From positions 9,155,761 to 9,219,760 of the forward strand of contig NC_044289.2 in NCBI RefSeq assembly GCF_004027225.2: DNA of 64,000 bases. Reading direction: 5' to 3'. Position 1 is the first letter of the stretch; each line of letters opens with the position of its first letter. Under the pieces are notes generated by a model that was given only the letters and a program-made list of their open reading frames with translations, was not told the DNA's origin and made no database searches. Origin of the DNA: Strigops habroptila. Lineage: Eukaryota; Chordata; Aves; Psittaciformes; Psittacidae. The position numbers and the translations under genes were made by a program. Below are positions 38,501-50,500 of the stretch, in pieces.

Positions 38501-41500
38501 AAGCTCTATACACGTTTTCAGAGCTTAAAGGACTGCAGACAGAACGCTCTCCTTGCAGAGGCACTCTTGTAAAGGAAGTCCACTTTCCCCTGACTTAACG
38601 TCTTCAGCTTTACCTGTGCAGTGAAGGAGACATACTTTCTTTATTGAACTGCATCTAAAATCTGGCTTTGCCCTAATACAGGAAGTGCTATACTGAGATG
38701 GCATGTTCATAGTAGAGTCTGGAAGAAATTGCTTTTACTCTTTTCTTGTTAACCCACACAAATGGCATCTAACAGATCAATTCACTTCATCTACTTTTGC
38801 GGAATCTACTTGTTTGACTTTCCTTACTGTCAATATCTTGCATAAATAGTTCTGCACAGAAGTTGTTCTTACTAAAGGACTGTATGAGGAAAAACCCCTT
38901 CCTGTTCTGTGATGTTGCACAGTTTCTCAGATAATGGCTTAAATCTTCAAAACAAATTATTTTTGTGACTAAATATATCTTTTTCTAGAAAGATACAATC
39001 CCAATTGTGTTGCCCCTTGGTTGTTGCAGTAGCTCACAGCTCAGAGCGCAGCTTTTGCTTGGTGAGATGAGCACTTCTGTGGCATTTGGGACAACCATCA
39101 CCCAGCTTTTAGAGCTGGCAACAGCTGAGCTGGGAACAGGGTTAGTGGTGACACATTTTCTTTGGGAGTTAATCCCCACTTGGAATGTTTCAGTGTATGA
39201 GAACTCTGTCTCTGCGTCTCTGCTGTGTTGAAGTTTGGTGAAATGAGTTGGTATCCTACCAAGCGGATTCTCCAGAGCAGCTCTGGGCAGAACTGGCAGG
39301 CTCCGCTTTGACAGCCTGTTTGCTGAAGTTGCTTACAGAAAAGAGAAGTTGTGTGGTCATAACTCAGGGTGTTTTTATTTTTCAAAGGCAGAGCACTCAA
39401 CAGCTGCTTTTTTTATTTGGTTTAAGAATAACTAAACAGATCCAGCTGATTTGCCCAAACTTCCCTGAGAGGAAAGCTTTCAATCTAGACCTGCTTTGTG
39501 AGAAATCCAAGTGTGGATCAGTCTTCCACTTCTAAATGTATATTTAGAAATATAAATAGACCACTAGTCTTCTGGGCTCTAACAAAAGTTCCTTCAGCTC
39601 CTTTATAGATTATGCCATGAATGACCTTGGGCCTGTTGCAGAACAGCTTTCTTGGCCAGTTTGGCAGAAGACATTGGTTTTTTTGCCAACCTAAATAGCA
39701 GTCTGAATTCTGTGTCTCACATGGAGGACAAAGAGAAAGCCTGTATTCTCTTTACAGAACTTCACTTAGCACCCTGTACTGGCATCTAAGGGTGCCAGCC
39801 AGCCAGAACCACTCTTATGCTTTCTGCCTGCTTTGAGCATGTGCTGGCCTGGCTCACAGGGCTTTGTGGGGTAGGAGGGAAAAAACCTTAAGGAGGAATA
39901 AAAAAGGGAAGTCTGTTTTTCTGGATGCATATCTACTGACAGTTTTGCTCTTACAGATGGAAGCTTATGTGACTAGGTAGTTACTCCTGCAGGTATCTTT
40001 AGGCACAGTCCATCTCCGTGCTTTTGGTGGAAATGTGCTTTTTGATGGAAGTGATGTTTCATTCACAAGATCTTAGTCTTGTGATCAGCTGTACTGACCT
40101 TGAAGCTGGTGCTTATTATGCGTTAGTGGGTAGGCGAAACCTAACAACAGTCACAGTGTTCAAGCTGTATGGGCATTTTCACTTGTGTTCAATAGGGAAA
40201 AAAAGAAATCTCATGGTTAACAGTGAGCTCAATCCAGTTGACCAGGATTGGTGGTGCTTTGTATTAATGCAAGTCTGGATTCACAGCCTTAGTAGTGGGA
40301 TTCAGACAGGTCTATCCACCAAGAGTCCTTCTGGCTGATGGTATTTAATACATGGAGTGACTGGACAGAAGGGGAGTGATGAGGGCACAGTCTTGGCAGT
40401 GGGAGAAAGGAATGAAGGTCCTGTGGGGCTGAGGACTGAAGGGTTCAGCTCTGATATGCTCTGCCTGATCACTTATGTTCTTCTGAGAATATAAACCAGG
40501 AAGTGTCCTCCTCGCCCAATGGAAAAATGCAGCAGGGTGAGGGAAATGGCAGAAATCTCAAGTATTTAATCCCTCCACAGCTTTGATGGTTACGACAAAA
40601 CAGTATCTCATTGGGAACCCATGCTCAGTGCTGACAAGGCTGAGGTACCTCTAATGTCTGTGAATGCAAAGCTGCTGATGTTATGGGAGGTTGAATCTAA
40701 GAAACAGGAGCTCTGATGAGTTGTAACCCCCTGCAAGGTCAGGCTGGGCCTGTGTGTTTTGGACCTGAACACTGAAGCCATGCGACAGCGCTAAGGTAAG
40801 CTAAGGGAGAGTTATGTGCTGCATTCACATTGATGGCATTGCAGTGTCGTGCATTTAATGCCAGTATTGTAATTAGTCATAACCAAAGGCCAGCATGTTT
40901 GGCAATATAGAGGTAGAATTGGGACAACAAAGATGACCAGACATGTGGGGCCACTTTCACTTTTTAATAGGGTTCTTCAGTCAGGTGTTGATGGATAATA
41001 CCGTACAGGCATAGAGATGTTCGCTGTGGAGAATGTGGAAAGGAAATGGTTAGCCACCATTTCTCTTGGTACAGCCACAAGAGACCATCATGTCAAAGTA
41101 CTTGTTCCACAATTTCAAGTGAAATAGTGAAGTTTCTGCAAACTTTTGACCTCTGCAGGGATTTTTGTGACAATGATTTCAGGAAGTGACCAGACAAATT
41201 AAGGAAAAGCGTGTGACAACTAAAGGCAATAGTCTGCTTGCAAAGTCTGCTGCGTGACAGGTCTGAGCTATGGATTGCCTCAGATTTGAGTGTCTGTCTG
41301 GGGAAAACCTACTACATTTGACTTATTTCCTGTTCTTTTCCCCTGAAAATCCCCTACTGGCTTCTGTCAATGTCAAGGTGCTGGGAGAGATGGATTCACA
41401 GCTCTGTCCGACTATGGTGTTTTGTTTGCTATACAAATGTGGAACAAGACGATGTATCATGCCCAAAGAGCTTACAACCAAGAGAGAATAGATGCTGTAG

Positions 41501-44500
41501 AGCAGATTTCATTTGTTCCTTCACCCTTTGCTTTATTCTCTCAACTTGTAATCTTGCAGTAACAGGGAGCATGTGCTTGGTTGGAGGCAGCTCAATAGTG
41601 GTATTTTGCCAGTGGGTTTCGGTAATTGTCAAAAGGGACAAAAGAGATTTAGCTTGTTATTCCTGCCCCTTTCCTCCAAAGTGTCATTTTGCATTGCTGT
41701 ATTAAAAGCTGAAAATGAAAAATCTAAGCAATGGGTTCCTGTGACTCTTCTTAAGAAATGCCGTGGCTGGGATTCATAACTTTCCTCCATCAGTAAACAT
41801 AGGAGGCTTTGCCTAAAAGACTCTTGCTGTCAGAAACCCGATTTATGTTCTGCATAGTGAGCCAATGCAGATGGTTGTTGATGTGACCCTCTGGAACTGG
41901 CCTGTTTGATGAACCCCAGCTGGGTGACACTGTTCATTTAGCCAATTAACCTGCATTAGGTGAGCTCACAGAGCGTTACCTCTATTCAGAGTGGTGTGTG
42001 GCACTGCAGGATGCTGCTGAGACTTGTCCCTGTGTGATATGAGGAGCTGCAGAGAACTGGAGCTCTGCTTTTCAGCTTTTGCTGGAGAGCAGAAGTTCCA
42101 CTCCTTGTAATTGATTAGTCCTTGTGATTGTTTGGATCTTTTCAGACTTGTAGTGGTTCTGTGCTGTACAGCCGAATGCAGCTGATTTTTATCCTACTCT
42201 GGTCATTATATTCATCTGTGAGATTACACATTTGTTACAAACAACTAACTGTTTTTCAAAATGCCAGTACCTAGGTGGAAAACCAAACTTTCTCCTTGTG
42301 CCACAGGGCGTATCGGTGGAGAACGAAAGTAACATGTAATAAAAACAAACTTGCTTTAAATAACTTAAAATAATTTTTCCCTCTCCTGGTTAGCTGAGTT
42401 GAATTTTGGGAGGCAGTTTGTCCAAGTTTCCTTAGACTCTTTGCAAAGGAGTTGGGAAATTGATGGCTGTGTTATAGTAGGTAAGTGTGAAGTCTTTAGA
42501 GTGGGACTTGTCAAACTCTTCTAGACCATAGCCAGCATCCTCTGGTGCTGTAACTGGATCATCCATGAGTGTATGAACCACACAACTTGCCATATCCAAC
42601 TGCACAGGCTTCCTCTGCCAGCCAAAGGAGTTGTTTATTAATATTTGAAGGATAATGCAGGTGGGTTTTTTAGTGGCTTTTCCAGGTGGTGTGTGCTCTG
42701 CAGGGGGAATTCATGGCGGTTTTCCTTTGTTACCTGTGTTATAATTCCTGCCTGTGTCAGATGTGGTGTATGTCTTGCTATCTGTCCAGTGGCTGCTGGC
42801 AAGTACAGCATCAGCTGTAGTCTGTGTAGGACACTGCAGAGGGACAGAGAGTGCTTCAACCTCTTTGCCTGTTGGACTCCTCTTCCAAAGACTGTGGCAC
42901 ATGTCTCTGTGTAAAGGGTGTTGAGAATTCCGTGTAAAATACAGAACCTTTTTGCCTACCTCTTTCTCTGCTGGTGCAATCAAAGGTATTGGTCAGAGAG
43001 GCAGTCTTGCTTTCTGGTTATTCCCTGTGTTGTTCGCTAAATGTCACAGTTCAAATCCTAACAGCTATTCCTGCTGCTAAATGTTTCTGTGCTTTCTGGA
43101 CTTACTGACACTTAGGCTTTGCATGTCCTTCTACAGCCCCTTTGACACAGAGAACCTGTTCTTGTCACCTGGAACCACTGCGAAGTTTTCTGTGAGTAGC
43201 AGGAAGAGCTCATTATACAACTGGACCCCACCAAATACTCCCAGCTTCAGAGAGAAATATTACCTGGTGAGTATGCTGAGGAGAGCAGAATGCAAAGCAC
43301 AGACCTAGGACCTGACTTTTGGATTAGACCAGGCTATTGAACAACAAACTCAGCCTTGTGAAAATGTAGCACTTCAGGGCCTTTGCAGTGTATTTTGGGG
43401 CTTCATTATATTTTTCTTTTAACCTCTATTCTTTTGAGTTTCATTTGAGATTGTGCAAAAGAAAAAAACAAAACTGAACAAAAACCCCAACAAGGCTGCC
43501 AAATATTCCTCTTGGCAGCCAGAATGGTGGGGGGTGGGTGTCTGCTCTAATAGTCTGTGGTGGGAATCAAACTAGGAACCAGTCTGTCTTGGTAGTCTCT
43601 GCTCTGTGGAGCAGAATGGTGTCTTAGAGGTGCTACATGAACCAAGCTTCCTCTTCACCAATGCCACTTTTTGCCAAGTGTATCCCAAGGGAATAGAAAC
43701 CCCTGTCCTTGTTCATTCAAGAGGGTTTTGTTTTAATGGTTGTTTTATATGACCCTTTTACTTCTGCCATATATCTCAAGTACTAGTAACATCACTGATA
43801 TGTTCCCCTAACCATCAAGCCTTCTTGTCCAGTCTACGCTAGCCTGGCTGCCTTGTGCAGAAGAGCCCTGTGGTTTTGATCAGTTGGGTGTGTACGTTTC
43901 CAAGCACAGGAAGCCACAGTTCTCTTAGTTCTCTATCTTTGGTGGTATCTCATGCTTTTCAATTGTCTCTGTGCTCACTGACAAATCTATTCGCTGCAGT
44001 CTGTTTTGCAACAAAGGCAGAGCCAAGGGGATGGAAGTGATGAAGCTCAGCCTCCCAGCATACTGAGCTACTTGGCTGCCTGTGATTTCGATGTGCATGG
44101 GAGGAGCAAGCCTTCCACCCCAGCAGAGACAAGTGAGGCGGACTCGTTCAGCTCTGAGGATCAGAAAGGGATGGAATCCAGAACTGCAACTCCAGCTCTA
44201 GACCACAGGACGTTGCCGTTGGTGATGATTCAAGAGACTTGTGCAGAAGAGCGACAGCATCCTCTTCCAGATCACACAACTCTGGATATCCTGAAGAAGA
44301 CGCCATGTGTGGACGGATTTCCAAGTAACCCACCTGGTTTTCTGAGTTGTCACAAAGGTGGAGATTCTTTCCACCAGCCTAGAAACCACCGTCTGACAGA
44401 GCATGGAGACTTCAGCCAGAAAAGCTTGAATGCTGCAAGTGACCTAAAACTGGATGGACATACAAAGTCAATTGATAAGACTCTCCAAGAAGTGTTAAAT

Positions 44501-47500
44501 TTGCTGAAATCACATAATGTGGTGCAAGCTCAGCTGGAGAAATTGGAATACCAGGTTTCATCGCTGAGGAAGAAATTAAAGGTGTGTTGGAGTTTTACTC
44601 TTGGTAGATGGTATAGCTTCCACTGTTACTCCTAAAACTGAAGAGGTTCCATGACTCTGGTGGATTTGAGTTAATGATGTAGCAACAGCATGTTCCCGAA
44701 AAGTAAGTTTGGCCACCAGAGGTCAGGCACTGCTCGGAAAAGACAGCCCTGAGAGCTCCTACACCGGAGCCCGCTGTTGCACAGCCTCTCTCAAGAGACA
44801 GCCTGGGGGCGCTGTGTGCAGGTCAATAACTGGGAGTCAATAACTGCAGTCAAAGTGGGAGCGAGTCTGGGCTCAGCAGGCTCTGAACAGTGTCATGGCC
44901 TCTGCATTTTGTCTGCTTCTAAGTTTTGTTTTCAGACTTGATATACTTGGAGATAACTGCATCAGTTCAAACCTAATGTTTCTCCAGGGTCACACAGCTT
45001 TTGCAGGCAGTTCAGACTGTCTGACGAGTCATATGGTGCTGAAAACATCTTTCTTTAGAGGAAAGGTGCTGGAGAAGAGCTTTCTGCAAGCAGTGGGTTA
45101 TATTGCAAACCTGGTAACGTTGTAGTATGCGGGGCCAGTGTGCAGGCCTGGGAGGTAAGATACTGTAAGGCTTCCTCTGAGGTCTGAAACAATAAATGGT
45201 GTTAACCAGTGCTCTCACAGCAGCCTTTCCAAGGGAGAGAAAGTTACTGGCCCCATGAAACCCACTACTGATATCAAAGTTCTTGGTTACTACACTGGAA
45301 TGCAATAGACCCCTAAGATAGTTACTTCAAGATCTAAAGCAGGGAATAAGTGAAAATGGCGCAAGATGCAGAAGAAATCGGCTCTTATATCAGCCTGAAC
45401 AGGCAGGGAAATCCAGGGAGGAATACAGACAAATCAAAATCCAGAAGCACATTTTGAATTCAATTGGAACACTATTTTTGGATCAGAGCCTGTAGCAGGA
45501 GGTAACTTTCCTGGTGTTGTAAGAATAAAATCAGAAAAGCAAATTGATTTGTTATTAAGAGTGATTGGCAAAACTGCCAAGAACTCGTGCAAAATGGCTT
45601 GATAACTACAAATAACAATACCTTCCCTCCCATTCCATCACAGCTAAAGACACTTCATCACAAACACTCATCTATGGAAAGCTTAATGGTGGAGACAGTG
45701 CTGGAAAGTTTTGACTTCTTAAACGCTGACTGCAGCGCTGATGAGCTCTCGTTGTTCGGAAGCGTACGGACGGCCAGTATCAGGTATGTGTGTGCAGCAC
45801 TTCCTTACAGGGGTGAGGAGGCCTGATCCTGGGGGTGCTTCCTGACACACTGTGCTGGGCTGAGTAACAGTTGTGCAGAGCTGCTACTGGTAGGAACATC
45901 CAGGACACAAACCAATTGCTTTGAATACCCTGAGATTCAGAATAACCCAATTGGAATGGCAGGAAACTTAAACGTATGGGAAACACTGCAGGATGGTACC
46001 CACAGGGTAGGATGGAAGTGCTTAACGTGTAGGGCTGCTAGAAACAGACTGCAGCAAACAGGCTGATCAGGATGGTGCTGGACAGTGCTGCCCTAGCGAG
46101 GGAGAGCTACGAGTAACTTGCAGAGCTCTTCTTCCTGTTGCTGCTTTTGAACTCAGTTTTGCAGGTTGTGTGCCACTGAAACTGAACATTCCAGAGCTAC
46201 GAGCCTGATCCTGGGAGACTTACTACATTCCCAATATCAACGAATTGGGAGACACCACAGGATTTGTCTATGTGCTGCTTCTGCAATGAGCAGCAACTCA
46301 ATTCAACTCAGTGCAATGAGTTACAGCTCAAATGAGCCAGCAACTCAATTCATGTTATCTGGAAGCATCTTTTACTAGTATTGGTTCTCCAGAATGGGAT
46401 TTTGTGGGATCAGCTGATCTGTCATTACTGTACTGGAAAGAGTTATAGAAATAAAGTCCTCATGTTTTGAAGAAGTGTTATCAATGCAATAAAAAGGCTG
46501 AGATCTGTTAAATGCCATCTGGTTTGTACTTCTGCAACTCGCTTGAAGGCTGCTATTGAGACTGCACATCTTCAGTTTATTTAGCTCTGAGAGTTTTCAC
46601 TCTCTTTTCTTTGCTCATCTCCACAGCACGTACAATGACAACACACTCCAGTCCCTGAGCTGTGGCACGAGAACAGAAACAAGAGATGTAACTACTGGTG
46701 ATGACAACTTAGACACGCTTTTGATAACTCATCTGAAGCTGTGCAAAGGCCTTTTGCAGGTAAGGAACACTCTGTGGTTTTGATTCTAATTACAAACAAA
46801 AATGAATATGTAGCTGGTTCCTTTATAAAAAGAGAAAGGCTCAAAATAGAAATTGAGTCCAGAAAATGCAGTGTGCGTGCTCAGAATGTGTCATACAAAA
46901 CTCTGCTGCTTTATTGCAGCCTCTGGGTTTTGCTGAAGCTCTAAGTAATGCCTTTGTGCCCCAAGCAGGCTGCTAATGCAGTAGGGCAGGTTTGGGTTGA
47001 ACTCTGTATCGATAACAGGGGAATCAATTTCTTAATGAATGAAAACTGCTACTTCTAGAGCAAAACTGGCAGCATGTAGGCAAGAAAGAAGCCTTGCCTC
47101 CCCTTGAGACCTCATTCCTCAATTAATTTCAGTTATAGTGCTCAAGCACATTATCATCCTCAAAGCATTACCTCTGATGAGGATGGGCAGCAAAGGACTG
47201 TGTAACAATTAGCATTGATCTGCTGTGCAGTTGTCAATGGACGGGGTGGGGAAGGATCAAGTGCCAGCCAGCCTGTGCCAGCACAGTGCCATTCACTCAT
47301 CCTGTTCTGCTGAGCAGCTTTGCACTCAGAAGGACCCATCCATGCCATGATGGGCAAAGAGGCCTTTTGAGAGCAGCTGTGTGTTTTCTCATTGATTACA
47401 GGAGTTTGATTCCAAGAACAAACCCTCATTCATCTTGTGCTCAATACCGCCTTTGTTTCAGCTACTAAGATAAGCATGTTGTGTTTCAGAAACTGAGCTC

Positions 47501-50500
47501 ACCCAACGTAGCCCAGGTTGTGCAGAAGGGCATCCTGGAAGAAGTATCGGAGCAGACGCGGGTCCTAGGGGATGTCCTGGATCTGTCTGTTGAAGAAAGT
47601 GAGTAACTGCACTATTCCAGGGCATGCCTGAGGTGTGGGAGGGGCAGGTGGCTCTGCTTGAGCTTCCCCAGACCCATCAGGGTTTCATCCTGAATTTCTT
47701 ATACATTCACGTAATTAAACCAGCTTTTAGGCCTGGATCCTTAGGGGAAAACGGGGCTCATTGTTTGCTTGGTTTTCCTCTGCAAGGAAGGAAAGCATTT
47801 CAGGAAGTTTGTCTCGAAGAGCTAGGAGCTGAACTGGTTTGTCTTAGAAACAGGGATGTTATGGATGATGGGGTTTGCAGTCAAAGACCAGCATAACACT
47901 AATAAAATCCTCCTTTATATCTCTGCTTTTACGTAGTAAGCAAACAGCCCAAAAGTTTGGTGTGCAGTTCATCCCATCTCGGGCCTTCCCACTACTAAAT
48001 CACTTCCATTGATTGTTGGATGTGACAAAATGATAAAGGCCCAGTGGGAGACTTTGAAGACTTTTGGTCTCATCTTGGTAAATAGAGTGGCAGGAATGAG
48101 GGTTTTAATTGGAAGCATTTGCTGGCAGATTTTATGCTGAAGGATGTGAGAATAAACTCTTCCCCGGAGCAAAGCTCTGAAAGGCCTGTGGTACAGCGTG
48201 ATGAGGAAAGCGTAGGAGTCTTAAATGCAGAACACAAGTTCAATATCTTTGTAGGTAAGAGTGGGAAAGGGTTTAAATAATAGCGAGAAGCCACAGGGTT
48301 ATTGCTTCAAGTGCTCTTCTGAAGTGCTCTGCTTCAAGTGCTCTTCCTTTGAAGGAAAACGTGACTCAGCCTCTGCACTGGGGTTCAGAGTTCTCCACTT
48401 GTGAAGGTACAGAAGACAGGATCTCTAAAGTGCTTGGAAATAGCACAGCTCTGGTTGATAGAAGTGGAAACAGTTAAACTCACAGAAAGTTCTTCTGAAA
48501 CTTGACTTGGATAAAATGAATTAACACAAGGCAGAGATGCTGCTACGTGTCTCATTCAGGTCTTGTAACGACAGTTTAGGAGCACAACCCAAGGCTGGTG
48601 AAATCAGTGCTTGCAGATGTTAAAATACTGGCAGCAAATCTCCAGCTTTGAACAAAGCCATCTACAGAACACAAACACAAGTCAATGCTGACACATCTCT
48701 ACGTACACCATCTGGTGCCTCATTTCTCATGTGAAATCCAAAATCTGCTAGAGCTCACTGTCTTTAAAATGGGGTTTTTCAGTTATTCAGAAGACTAAGA
48801 AGAAGAAGCACTATCTGAAGCTCTGGAGTGACCTTGCAGAGCCTGGCACCATCTTGTTTGCTTCAGCAGAAAGATTCCGTCACGCACTAAAATACACCCT
48901 GATGCTCAAAGTGAAGGAGAAGTACCCCCGTCAGTTAGAAGCAGGTACTGAGCTGCCACTCGGGCTTCCTGTTGTTGCATGGCTAAAAGTTGTCTTTGTG
49001 TATTTTAAAGCTACAACTCCTGCTTTACTTCTTCGAAGCAGTTTACATTTAACCAACCTTTCATTTTCTCCCTGTGTTCTTTCCCATGTTGCTTCCAGTA
49101 CTGCAGAGGTTGCTAGAGCAGATTGTCACCTGTGATGGGCTGCTCCCCTCCCTGCCCCTCCAAACACAACTGGTGACTTCATTCCAATTTTACAGCTACC
49201 TGGAGAAGCACCACATCACCAGCCTGGAAAAACACTTGGGAAAACTTGCTAAAGAAGGTAAGGGCAGTGCTTGGCTCCTTCCCTTGAACTGACAAGCCCA
49301 GCAGCTGGCTGCTGCTCTCCAGGTTACTACAAAAGGTCTGCTCAGAGCAGAAAACAGCCCAACCACTGCATTGATAATTTGTTTCCATTTTAATTCCCCT
49401 TATGACCATGTAATTTTAATTAGAACAGGAACAACAAGCCTGCCTCCTGTATCTAACAGGGTAGGTAGGAACAAAGCAGAGGTGGGAAGGATGGGTTTAT
49501 CTTAAGTGCCCTAAAAACTGGGTCTGTGATAGTCTGAAGTTCAAGCAGAGACAAAGCTGGCAGCAGTCTAGGGCTGGCTTCAAGGGCTGAGTAAATGTCT
49601 ATAGCTCTGTGTGGCTGTTGCAGCTGTAACCAGACATAGGTAATAGCAAACACTTTCCGAGGTTACAGATGAAGCACGAGTCCAGCATGTGACAGCACTT
49701 ACAGCTTAGTCTGTGTCAGAAAAGAATTCTTTTAAAAATAGTCCTGATATTGGCTGCATCTTTAGTCTTGTTTTGATGCAGATGAGTCATTTGCTGAGGA
49801 ACTGAGGTCTTGTGTGGGGCTGGCCAGTGAGGAAATCCTGGGATACTCTTCAAACTGGAACTGCAAATCCAGTGCCTGAGCTCATCTTTTTTAAAAGACA
49901 GAGGCTTTTCTCTTTGACCAGGACAGCAAGATCTGTCAGGGATGGTTAAAGCATTTTGCTTGATGGTGCTTTCCTTACTGTAGGAAGGTCTGCTTGTCCT
50001 AACTCCCAAAGGTGTAGGAATAGATGCAGTTCTTTAGCACTGCATGTTGTACTTGATGCACCCAGGGCTTCACTCACCCTGTGGGCTAATAATGTGAAAT
50101 AATCTCTGCTCCATTCATCAGATGGTCTTGGCATAGGAGGAAATGAAACAATGGCAGGGAGAGAAGACAGGATGGTCAAAGGGCCGGTTGTCCTGGTTTG
50201 CTTCCTGCCTGAGCAGGAACAACTGCTGGTGGCCAAAGGAGACAGAATTCATTAGAGGGGTTTGTCTTGGCGCTGTCAGTCAGCGACGCTGCCCTTTCTG
50301 TTGCAGTGATGCTGATCGAGGAGCTGCAGTGCCCTGGGCGGCTGAAGACTCTCAAAAAGCTGAAAGGAAAGCGGCTGAACAGGCTCCAGCCGCTGCCGCA
50401 GACCTTGCGGCTCCTGGCGCTGCTGCAGCTGGACGACAACCACCGCGTCAGCAAAGCGGCCACGGCCTGTCTGTGCCGAGCGGCGGCGAGCAGGAACTGC

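Noticed and set aside
44713-44820. Two loose CTCF-like motifs in an intron
   Set aside because: Each has two or more mismatches in the core; weaker than the intron 1 pair and not worth a separate call.
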